From: UMGS1851 sp900555605 | GTDB lineage: Bacteria; Bacillota; Clostridia; UBA1212; UBA1255 | Length of the DNA stretch: 17,795 nt | NCBI GenBank assembly: GCA_902472555.1 | Contig: CABROF010000048.1 | Coordinates: 1 to 17,795 of the forward strand | Direction: 5' to 3' | Shown here: positions 8,760 through 15,245 of the stretch, piece after piece | Numbering within the stretch: the stretch's first letter is position 1 | Layout of the letters: the number at the start of each line of letters is the position of its first letter | The notes under the pieces: model-generated | What the model saw: only the letters and a program-made list of their open reading frames with translations | Told to the model about the DNA's origin: nothing | Database searches by the model: none | Position numbers and translations under genes: made by a program

Positions 8760-9870
8760 GCGGCTGGATTATCTCCGGAAATTTGACTACTTCCTGATGG
8801 GAGTTGTCCTAATCATTACTGCCATCGGATTGGTGTTTCTCAAAAGCGCAATGTACAGCATGTATGAGGACCACGGCTCCTCGGCAATGGTGGTGCAGAT
8901 TGCAGGACTGATCCTCGGACTGATCCTTGCCATGGTGCTGTGCTATGTGGACTACGGCATATTCAAAAAATTCTGTATTCCTTTTTACATCGCGAATATT
9001 TTTATGATGCTGCTGGTATACACGCCCCTCGGGATCACGCAGTATGACAGCCGTTCTTGGCTGAATTTGTATGTCACCACGTATCAGCCCTCCGAGCTGA
9101 TGAAGCTGGCCATGATTTTAGTTCTGGCAAAGCAGATTGAAACGATTCATGCGGAGGGATTTACCTGGAAGCGCGCTGCCGGCCTGCTGATCGCTTTTGG
9201 AATTCCGCTGGGCTTAGTGGTCCTGCAGAAGGATATCGGGCAGGCGATGGTTTTTGTGTTTATCTTTTTGGTGGTCATTTTCGTAGGCGGTATAAAATGG
9301 TGGTTTATTGCCTCCGTAGTAGGGGCGGGAGGCGTAATGGTGCCGTTTTTGTGGAAATTTTATATGAATGACACACGGCGGGACCGTCTGCTGGGCTTTC
9401 TTGATCCGGAAAAATATGCGGATTATACCTTGCAGCTCCGGCAGTCCATTACTGCCATCGGGTCCGGACAATTAGTCGGAAAGGGTATCGGAGAAGGCCC
9501 GATGAATAACGGTAAAAAAATTCTGGTAAAAATGACGGATTCTATTTTTGCTGTAATCGGAGAAGAGGCAGGCTTTATCGGGACGGCTGCGGTAGTCGGA
9601 CTGATGGCCGTCATGCTGGTCCGGATTATTTTTATTTCCTCACGGGCCAGGGACATTTTCGGAAAGTGTATTGCAGCCGGCATTTTTGCTATGTTTGCAT
9701 TTAATATTTTTGAAAATATCGGTATGAATTTAGGCATTATGCCCATTACGGGGCTGCCGCTGCCATTTATCAGCAAGGGCGGCAGCGCCATGGTGACGAA
9801 TTTTATTGCGGTCGGTTTTCTGCTCAGCATTTCACTGCGGAAGGTGAAAGGCTTTTTTTCCGAATCATGA
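8707..9870 (+). CDS. rodA: SEDS peptidoglycan glycosyltransferase (RodA/FtsW family)
   Basis: A roughly 387-residue polytopic membrane protein that polymerises lipid II into glycan strands with a class B penicillin-binding protein. It has about ten hydrophobic segments. The family hallmarks are TDSIFAVIGEEAGFIG, whose Asp corresponds to the catalytic Asp of RodA, and GLPLPFISKGGSAM near the C terminus. RodA is favoured over FtsW or SpoVE by the neighbouring envelope genes and lack of division genes, but this is not decisive. The start is uncertain. ATG 8707 overlaps lgt by 53 bases. In-frame ATGs at 8692 and 8641 overlap it more. A strong AGGGGA site (8750-8755) lies eight bases before an in-frame CTG at 8764, right where homologues usually begin, so the true start may be a CTG. 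Confidence 0.92.
   Translation: MRSRIPTRRLWTEIEGNKRLDYLRKFDYFLMGVVLIITAIGLVFLKSAMYSMYEDHGSSAMVVQIAGLILGLILAMVLCYVDYGIFKKFCIPFYIANIFMMLLVYTPLGITQYDSRSWLNLYVTTYQPSELMKLAMILVLAKQIETIHAEGFTWKRAAGLLIAFGIPLGLVVLQKDIGQAMVFVFIFLVVIFVGGIKWWFIASVVGAGGVMVPFLWKFYMNDTRRDRLLGFLDPEKYADYTLQLRQSITAIGSGQLVGKGIGEGPMNNGKKILVKMTDSIFAVIGEEAGFIGTAAVVGLMAVMLVRIIFISSRARDIFGKCIAAGIFAMFAFNIFENIGMNLGIMPITGLPLPFISKGGSAMVTNFIAVGFLLSISLRKVKGFFSES
8750..8755 (+). promoter_or_regulatory. Candidate ribosome-binding site for rodA
   Basis: AGGGGA at the very end of lgt is the best Shine-Dalgarno-like site near the rodA start. It sits eight bases before an in-frame CTG codon at 8764. The ATGs at 8692 and 8707 have no site at normal spacing, since GGGGAG at 8686-8691 directly abuts 8692 and is 15 bases from 8707. 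The reading is inferred from spacing only. Confidence 0.4.
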
Positions 9871-9903
9871 GCAGGCTTTGGCAATACAGAATAGGAGGCT
9901 GCT

Positions 9904-10653
9904 GTGGGCGTTAAAATGATCCGTGTTCTGGTCATGATATTCGGCGGCTTATTTCTGCTTGCAGGCCTTGTTCCCGCAGCAGGCGGGTATCTCAATTCCG
10001 GCGTAGCTGCACTGATGATATTCGGTGTGCTGACTGCCGTTGCCGCCGGGCTATGGCGTTTTTCTGCGGCAAAATGGTGGAAAGCTGTGCGCTGCGTACT
10101 GGCGGGCTGTTTGCTGGTCTGCTTCTGCACAGGGCTTGTGATTTCCTGCTTTATGCTGAAATACGGATATTTTAATCGTCCCCGGGGGAACGAGACAGGT
10201 ACGCTTGTTGTGCTGGGCTGCCAGATTCACGGAGAAGAGCCGTCTCTTATGCTTTCCTACCGCCTCGATGCGGCGGCTGCATATCTTCGGGAGCATGAGA
10301 CAGCCCCTGTCGTGGTTGCCGGCGGGACCGGCGCAGGAGAAACCGTATCAGAGGCATACGTGATGAAAAAATATCTGATTGCAAACGGCATTGCGGAGGA
10401 GCGGATTTATACGGAGGACCGCTCCGCAAGCACAGAAGAGAATATCCGCTTTTCCTGGGCGCTGATTCGGGAAAACAATCTGCCGGAAGATCTGATCATT
10501 GTTTCCGACGGCTTTCATTTGTTCCGTGCGCATCTGTTTGCAGAGAAAATGGATGCTTCCTGCAGGGGCATACCGGCAAAAACCTATTTTCCGCTGCTGC
10601 CTGCCTATTGGGTACGGGAAATATTAGGCGTTCTGCACCTTTTTTTGCTGTAA
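9904..10653 (+). CDS. DUF218/YdcF-family membrane protein
   Basis: A 249-residue protein. Three hydrophobic segments (about residues 5-25, 30-50 and 64-84) precede a DUF218 domain. The domain is marked by GTLVVLGCQI near 98, SYRLDAAAAYL near 117, VVVAGGTGAGE near 136, SEAYVMKKYLIANGI near 149, EDRSASTEENIRFS near 173 and VSDGFHLFRA near 199. YdcF, SanA and ElyC belong to this family, and the last two are tied to envelope integrity and lipid-carrier metabolism in Enterobacteria. Its place beside rodA and lgt supports an envelope role, but no activity is shown by sequence. The start is GTG 9904, five bases after a perfect AGGAGG (9893-9898); the next in-frame ATG at 9916 has poor spacing. It is the last gene of the plus-strand block. 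Confidence 0.88.
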   Translation: MGVKMIRVLVMIFGGLFLLAGLVPAAGGYLNSGVAALMIFGVLTAVAAGLWRFSAAKWWKAVRCVLAGCLLVCFCTGLVISCFMLKYGYFNRPRGNETGTLVVLGCQIHGEEPSLMLSYRLDAAAAYLREHETAPVVVAGGTGAGETVSEAYVMKKYLIANGIAEERIYTEDRSASTEENIRFSWALIRENNLPEDLIIVSDGFHLFRAHLFAEKMDASCRGIPAKTYFPLLPAYWVREILGVLHLFLL

Positions 10654-10687
10654 ATGCCTCCAGTCATGACCCATAATAGAAGGCCGT

Positions 10688-10714
10688 TTCCCGCAGGGAA
10701 CATTCCCTCCTTTT
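10688..10714. terminator. Weak terminator-like hairpins at the convergent junction
   Basis: Two overlapping small inverted repeats occur in the 86-base gap between the convergent blocks. TTCCC-GCA-GGGAA spans 10688-10700, and AGGGA-ACAT-TCCCT spans 10695-10708. They are mutually exclusive. TTTT at 10711-10714 follows the second on the plus strand, so it could end the plus-strand transcript. The stems are only five pairs and the T tract is short, so this is a weak call. Confidence 0.3.
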
Positions 10715-10732
10715 GGCCGTAGCTTTTCTGAA

Positions 10733-10768
10733 CCGCCGCTCAGCACATTTTGACAGAGGGAGCGGCGG
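10733..10768. repeat. Inverted repeat spanning the pyrG stop codon
   Basis: CCGCCGCTC (10733-10741) is perfectly complementary to GAGCGGCGG (10760-10768), with 18 bases between. The pyrG stop codon (10740-10742) is at the edge of one arm. It can form a nine-pair GC-rich stem in either transcript. Neither side has a T tract directly after the stem. It may act as a 3'-end stabiliser or as a non-canonical terminator for pyrG. Confidence 0.4.
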
Positions 10769-12374
10769 CATATTCCTTTGCTGCCTTGATAAAATCCCGG
10801 AATATAGGCTGTGCATGATTCGGCCGGCTCTTGAACTCCGGATGGAACTGCACGCAGACAAAAAAACTGTTGGCGGGGATTTCTACAGCTTCTACCAGAT
10901 GACCGTCCGGCGAGGTGCCGGTGATGTGCATACCTGCATTTTCATAAAGCGTCCGATAGGTATTGTTAAATTCGTATCTATGGCGGTGACGTTCGGAAAT
11001 CTGCAGCGTGCCGTAAGCCTGTGCCAATATAGAGCCCGGCCGGACCGCGCAAGGGTAAGCGCCCAGGCGCATGGTACCGCCCTTGGGAATATTCCCCTGC
11101 TGATCAGGCATGAGATCAATGACCTTATGCGGATTGTCCGGCGTAAATTCGCCGGAATTGGCCTCCGTGATGCCGAGGCAATGGCGTGCAAACTCAATGA
11201 CAGCGATCTGCATGCCGAGACAAATCCCGAAGTAGGGGATATTCTGCTCCCGCGCATACTGTGCGGCCGTAATCATGCCTTCTATCCCTCTGTCACCGAA
11301 CCCGCCCGGCACGATCATCCCGTGAATCCCTTTTAGTACGGCCGCAGCGTTTTCCGGCGTCAGCTCTTCGGAATCCACCCAGTCGATCTGTATATCTGCG
11401 CCGTTTTCGTAACCGCCGTGTTTCAGCGCTTCTGCTACAGACAGATAGGCATCGTGGAGCTTGACGTATTTGCCTACCAAGGCGATGCGCAGGCATGTCC
11501 CGCTTTTTTTTATCTTTTCAATGCGCAGCAGCAGCTCTTTCCACTCGGTCAGATCGCAGGGCTTACAGCTTATGGCCAGCTCACGGCAGACGATTTCCGA
11601 CATATGACCGGACTCCTCCAGCATAATCGGCGCCTGGTACAGAACCGGCAGCGTTAAATTTTCTATGACGCAATCGGGCTTTACATTGCAGAACAGCGCA
11701 ATTTTCTGTCTGATGGTATCGTCGATAGGCTCATCGGCCCGAGCCACGATCAGGTCCGGCATAATGCCCATGGCCCGCAGCTCCTTGACGGAATGCTGTG
11801 TGGGCTTGGATTTATGTTCGCCGGAGCTGCTGATATAGGGAATCAGCGTCACGTGGATAAACAGGCAGTTCTGCCGCCCGCTTTCAATAGAAATCTGCCG
11901 GATGGCTTCTAAAAAGGGCTGGCTTTCGATATCTCCTGTTGTTCCGCCGATTTCCGTAATGACCACGTCGGCATTTGAATTTTTTCCGACATTGTAAATA
12001 AATCGTTTGATTTCATCGGTGATGTGGGGAATGACCTGAACCGTAGCGCCCAGATACGCCCCCTGACGTTCTTTATTCAGCACATTCCAGTATACTTTTC
12101 CGGTGGTCAGATTGGAATATTTATTGAGATCCTCATCGATAAAACGCTCATAGTGCCCCAAGTCCAGGTCTGCTTCCAATCCATCGTCTGTGACGAACAC
12201 CTCCCCGTGCTGGTAGGGACTCATGGTGCCGGGATCAATGTTGATATAGGGATCCATTTTCTGGGCCGCGACCTTCAGTCCTCTGGATTTCAGCAGCCGT
12301 CCTAAGGAAGCGGCGGTGATTCCCTTCCCGAGCCCGGAGACCACGCCTCCGGTAACAAAAATATATTTGCTCAT
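10740..12374 (-). CDS. pyrG: CTP synthase
   Basis: A 544-residue cytoplasmic enzyme that aminates UTP to CTP with ATP and glutamine. The N-terminal amidoligase domain has the P-loop block GGVVSGLGKGITAASLGR (from residue 9) and DPYINIDPGTMSPYQHGEVF. The C-terminal class-I glutamine amidotransferase domain has the nucleophile Cys385 in GICLGMQ and the catalytic His511 and Glu513 in FHPEF. Length and domain order are standard. The ATG at 12374 follows GGGAGGAATTTCATT. The gene begins 41 bases after the ANTAR gene with no clear promoter or terminator between, so it is probably the last gene of the nitrogen cluster. Linking a glutamine-using enzyme to glutamine synthesis is sensible, though pyrG often stands alone in Bacillota. 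No pyrimidine-sensing leader is visible. Confidence 0.97.
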   Translation of the reverse strand: MSKYIFVTGGVVSGLGKGITAASLGRLLKSRGLKVAAQKMDPYINIDPGTMSPYQHGEVFVTDDGLEADLDLGHYERFIDEDLNKYSNLTTGKVYWNVLNKERQGAYLGATVQVIPHITDEIKRFIYNVGKNSNADVVITEIGGTTGDIESQPFLEAIRQISIESGRQNCLFIHVTLIPYISSSGEHKSKPTQHSVKELRAMGIMPDLIVARADEPIDDTIRQKIALFCNVKPDCVIENLTLPVLYQAPIMLEESGHMSEIVCRELAISCKPCDLTEWKELLLRIEKIKKSGTCLRIALVGKYVKLHDAYLSVAEALKHGGYENGADIQIDWVDSEELTPENAAAVLKGIHGMIVPGGFGDRGIEGMITAAQYAREQNIPYFGICLGMQIAVIEFARHCLGITEANSGEFTPDNPHKVIDLMPDQQGNIPKGGTMRLGAYPCAVRPGSILAQAYGTLQISERHRHRYEFNNTYRTLYENAGMHITGTSPDGHLVEAVEIPANSFFVCVQFHPEFKSRPNHAQPIFRDFIKAAKEYAAAPSVKMC

Positions 12375-12415
12375 AATGAAATTCCTCCCATCATAACTGC
12401 ACGCGGGACAGCCGG

Positions 12416-12994
12416 CTATATCTCATAGCTCTTCAAAATACTTACGGCAATGTCCTTACGCGTCATTCTTGTATTCATTGCTTGTTTTTCAATATATTTA
12501 TGGGCCTGTTCTTCCGTCATGTTCAGATATTGGATCAAGACGCATTTGGCGCGGTCCACCAGTCTGATTTCTTCAATTTTTTGCTGCAGCCTGATATTAT
12601 CCTGCTTGATGCCGAGCAGTCTGTTGCGGGCCGCGGCTGCCAGACGAATTGTCTGATGCAGAATGATTTTTCCCACCGGCTTTTCTATGACCAGTACGCC
12701 GAACCGCTCCATTTTCTGTGCAACCCCGTCCGCGATATCATGCCGTACCAGCATAATGACGCTGGAGGCGGTCGTTTCTGTCAGCGCGGCGGCCAGTTCA
12801 TTTCCAAATTCGTCTGTGAGAGGGGTATTGATGAGGATGATGTCGAAATCGTTGTCCAGAAGAATCCGTCTGGCCTCGCCGCCGCTTTTTACGGTAAGAA
12901 CGGAAGCAATACGGACTTCCTTCAGCAAAGCGGACAGCGATTCCGCACTCTTTTCAGAGCCGGATATCAGCAGCAATTTCAAACAATCCACCAC
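12416..12994 (-). CDS. ANTAR-domain antiterminator-type regulator
   Basis: An approximately 192-residue regulator. Residues 1-120 resemble a response-regulator receiver. Residues 120-150 look coiled-coil (RLLGIKQDNIRLQQKIEEI). Residues about 130-190 form the RNA-binding ANTAR domain, with the AKCVLIQYLNMTEEQAHKYIEKQAM block. ANTAR proteins such as AmiR, NasR and EutV bind paired hexaloop hairpins in nascent RNA and prevent termination. The receiver lacks the phospho-acceptor Asp: the position after DIILI is Asn56, and the usual acidic N-terminal pair is SGSE. So it is probably not a classical phosphorylated receiver. It lies right after glnA (36-base gap), matching clostridial glnA-linked NasT/GlnR-like antiterminators. 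The start is uncertain: GTG 12994 has AAAGG abutting it, whereas TTG 12982 lies eight bases after AAAGGTGG. Confidence 0.85.
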   Translation of the reverse strand: MVDCLKLLLISGSEKSAESLSALLKEVRIASVLTVKSGGEARRILLDNDFDIILINTPLTDEFGNELAAALTETTASSVIMLVRHDIADGVAQKMERFGVLVIEKPVGKIILHQTIRLAAAARNRLLGIKQDNIRLQQKIEEIRLVDRAKCVLIQYLNMTEEQAHKYIEKQAMNTRMTRKDIAVSILKSYEI

Positions 12995-13030
12995 CTTTCA
13001 AAAGCCTTCAGCTGCGTGAATCTCAGAATC

Positions 13031-14362
13031 TCACACGGTTTCAAAATACCGGCGCAATTCAAATTCATATGGGTCCTGCGCCATGCTGTACGCGGTTTGT
13101 TGTTCTTTCTGCAATATGAGATACTGGGAAAGCAGCTGTTCCGGAAGGATCCTTTTTACAAAGGCGCTGCTGTCAGCAGCTTGGATTGCTTCTGCAAGGG
13201 AGCACGGCAGACAGCGCAGCCCGATTTCGGCGCCCGCATTTGAAGGGAGTTCCCGGCTTCCGTGATTGTACGTATCGATTTGGACCGGATCCTCCAATCG
13301 CATTTTTTCTGTAATTCCTTCCAGTCCGGCACGGATCAGGAGTGTAAAGGCAATATACGGATTACATGCAGGATCCGGCGAACGCAGCTCCATGCGGGAA
13401 TATTCGCCCTCCACAGCAGGTATGCGGACGGCCACAGACCGGTTATGGGGAGACCAGGCAATATAGCCGGGGGCTTCATAGCTGCCGAAACGGGCATAGG
13501 AATTCGTCAAAGGATTCAAAAACGCAGTGATTTCATACAGCCGATTTAAAATCCCCGCCATAAAATGTCCGGAGAGGCCGGCATCCATCTGATTGAAAAG
13601 GTTCAGTCCGTTTTTATAGATAGAAAGATTGATATGCAGCCCGCTGCCGCTTTTATCCCGCAGAGGCTTGGGCATAAACGAAGCGTGCAGTCCATTTCTT
13701 GCGGAGATGGTTTTTACCGCATTTTTAAAGGTGATCAGATTATCCGCGGCATGCAGTGCGCCGCTGTATTTAAAATCAATCTCATTTTGGCCGGGCCCCT
13801 GCTCATGATGGGAACTTTCCGGCTGAATGCCCATTTCCTCCAGCGTCAGACAGATTTCACGCCTGACATTTTCGCCTCTGTCCCGCGGCGCAATTTCAAG
13901 ATATCCGGCTTTATCGTGGGGGGTAAGGGTCGGATAGCCCTTTTCATCCAGCTCAAACAGATAAAATTCGCATTCCGGACCGATTTTGCATTGATATCCC
14001 TCTTGCTGGAGCGTTTCCGCGGCATTGCGCAGCAGCGTTCTGCCGTCTCCCCAGAAGGGCGTTCCGTCCGGATTCCTGATGTCGCAGAAAAAACGGAGAA
14101 CACGGCCCTGCCCCGGCCGCCAGGGTAAAATGGCCATGGTACCCGGATCCGGATACAATACAAGGTCGGATTGCTTGGCACAGGCGGTTCCGTAGATCGC
14201 CGCAGCGTCAAACAAAATACCGGATTCAAATGCTCTGCCCAGCTCAGAAGCCATAATCGCAATGTTTTTTTGTGTGCCGCTGATATCACAGAACCCAAGG
14301 CGCACGAATTTTACATCATTTTCTTCTACGAACTGAATGACTTCCTGAATCGTATATTCCAT
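13031..14362 (-). CDS. glnA: Glutamine synthetase, type I
   Basis: A 443-residue enzyme making glutamine from glutamate, ammonia and ATP, normally as a dodecamer. Family blocks are in order: GPECEFYLFE, ESSHHEQGPGQNEIDF, HASFMPKP, GSGLHINLS (His243), NSYARFGSYEAPGYIAW and MELRSPDPACNPYIAF. The H-x-H pair found in GS-I (for example MHCH) is H-I-N here; Asn245 occupies the second position, as in GS-II enzymes (HTN). No Tyr-containing adenylylation loop is evident, consistent with a GS-I-alpha-like enzyme not controlled by adenylylation. The ATG at 14362 is preceded by GGGAGGGAAT, better than an in-frame ATG at 14380. A promoter lies directly upstream. It is followed by the ANTAR gene and preceded by a glutamate synthase subunit. 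Confidence 0.95.
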   Translation of the reverse strand: MEYTIQEVIQFVEENDVKFVRLGFCDISGTQKNIAIMASELGRAFESGILFDAAAIYGTACAKQSDLVLYPDPGTMAILPWRPGQGRVLRFFCDIRNPDGTPFWGDGRTLLRNAAETLQQEGYQCKIGPECEFYLFELDEKGYPTLTPHDKAGYLEIAPRDRGENVRREICLTLEEMGIQPESSHHEQGPGQNEIDFKYSGALHAADNLITFKNAVKTISARNGLHASFMPKPLRDKSGSGLHINLSIYKNGLNLFNQMDAGLSGHFMAGILNRLYEITAFLNPLTNSYARFGSYEAPGYIAWSPHNRSVAVRIPAVEGEYSRMELRSPDPACNPYIAFTLLIRAGLEGITEKMRLEDPVQIDTYNHGSRELPSNAGAEIGLRCLPCSLAEAIQAADSSAFVKRILPEQLLSQYLILQKEQQTAYSMAQDPYEFELRRYFETV

Positions 14363-14385
14363 GAGATTCCCTCCCAACAAAAATT

Positions 14386-14414
14386 AGTATATCATGCAGC
14401 CTGCCCGGGGGCAA
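14386..14414 (-). promoter_or_regulatory. Promoter of glnA (extended -10)
   Basis: On the minus strand, TTGCCC (14414-14409) and TATACT (14391-14386) are separated by exactly 17 bases. TG one base before the -10 hexamer gives an extended -10. Matches to the housekeeping consensus are four of six and five of six. The predicted start of transcription is near G14378, giving a 16-base leader that consists mainly of the ribosome-binding site. glnA therefore probably can be transcribed apart from the upstream genes. Confidence 0.65.
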
Positions 14415-14452
14415 GCCGTGTCTGATCGGATTGATCTGTCTTGGAACGGCTT
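14413..14452. promoter_or_regulatory. Inverted repeat upstream of the glnA promoter
   Basis: AAGCCGT (14413-14419) and ACGGCTT (14446-14452) are perfect seven-base inverted arms around 26 bases that contain a smaller GATC-AATCC-GATC palindrome on the minus strand. The inner edge of the near arm overlaps the -35 hexamer. It could be an operator or an RNA hairpin in read-through transcripts from the upstream subunit gene. No protein assignment can be made. Confidence 0.35.
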
Positions 14453-14453
14453 T

Positions 14454-14474
14454 CCGGCGGCGCGGGCCTGCCGG
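14454..14474 (-). other. Hairpin directly after the GXGXG-subunit stop
   Basis: On the minus strand, CCGGC-A-GGC, a CCGC loop, then GCC-GCCGG gives an eight-pair stem with one bulged A, starting one base after the TAA stop. AAAGCC follows rather than a T tract, so it is not a standard terminator. It may mark the 3' end of the upstream transcript or protect it. Confidence 0.35.
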
Positions 14475-15221
14475 TTAGGAGTTGGGACAGTATAAACGCT
14501 TATACGGGTTACTGGTATCGGGTGTCAATACGTAAAAGGTATGCTCCAGAACATCCGCGGCGCAGCACGCGAAGGCTTTACAGTACTCTTCTATATAAGG
14601 CCTGATTTGGGCGATATCCTCTGCAGAGGCCTGCTCCACCGACACCTGCGGCGGAAGATCTGCCGGCGGCTGGCTGCAGCGCAGTACCATTTTTCCTCCA
14701 TGCATACCTGTTCCGCAGAAATACCCTACAATGGGGGTCTGTTCGTCCCGATTCAGACCGAGTACAAGAATCAGACCGCCTGCCTGGTATTCTCCGAGAA
14801 AGCTGCCGGCACAGCCGCCAATGACGATAACCGGAAATTTATCCTCGTATGCCTTGATATGAATGCCGGCTCTGTAACCGGCGTTTCCCTTTACAAATAT
14901 TTTACCGCCGCGCATAGCATAGCCGGTCGCATCTCCGGAGGATCCGTGGATATAGATTACGCCGTCATTCATCGTGTCGCCGGCCGCGTCCTGTGCATTG
15001 CCCTTTACGATGATTTTTGCTCCGTTGAGGTAGGCGCCCATGGCGTTGCCCGGGACGCCGTCGATGATCAGCGTCCCGTCTGAGAGTCCGCAACCCATAA
15101 AACGCTGCCCAAGGCAATTTGTTACGGTCAGGCACGCCGGCGTTTCAGACGCGTGTGCCATTTGTTCCCGTATGTTTTTATTCAGCTCCTGAAAATCCAT
15201 TTCTGCGGCATTGATATTCAT
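14475..15221 (-). CDS. Glutamate synthase GXGXG-domain subunit (GltB3/GlxC-like)
   Basis: A 248-residue beta-helix protein matching the third domain of the large glutamate synthase subunit, found here as a free-standing protein. It has the repeated glycine pattern expected: GNAMGAYLNGAKIIVKGNAQ, GSSGDATGYAMRGGKIFVKG, GNAGYRAG, then GGCAGSFLGEYQAGG and a FCGTGMHGGKMVLR end block. The domain shapes the ammonia tunnel between glutaminase and FMN sites and does not itself carry a catalytic residue. A clean AAGGAGG precedes ATG 15221. It lies between an oxidoreductase and glnA, so it belongs to a split glutamate synthase. The C-terminal approximately 60 residues after the glycine repeats look like a small extra helical segment. 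The subunit role is inferred from context. Confidence 0.92.
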   Translation of the reverse strand: MNINAAEMDFQELNKNIREQMAHASETPACLTVTNCLGQRFMGCGLSDGTLIIDGVPGNAMGAYLNGAKIIVKGNAQDAAGDTMNDGVIYIHGSSGDATGYAMRGGKIFVKGNAGYRAGIHIKAYEDKFPVIVIGGCAGSFLGEYQAGGLILVLGLNRDEQTPIVGYFCGTGMHGGKMVLRCSQPPADLPPQVSVEQASAEDIAQIRPYIEEYCKAFACCAADVLEHTFYVLTPDTSNPYKRLYCPNS

Positions 15222-15245
15222 AGTCGTCCTCCTTGCGTGAATGCT

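Noticed and set aside
12482..13243. Long plus-strand open frame over the ANTAR and glnA genes.
   Set aside because: It is antisense to two confidently identified genes and has no recognisable domain or good ribosome-binding site.
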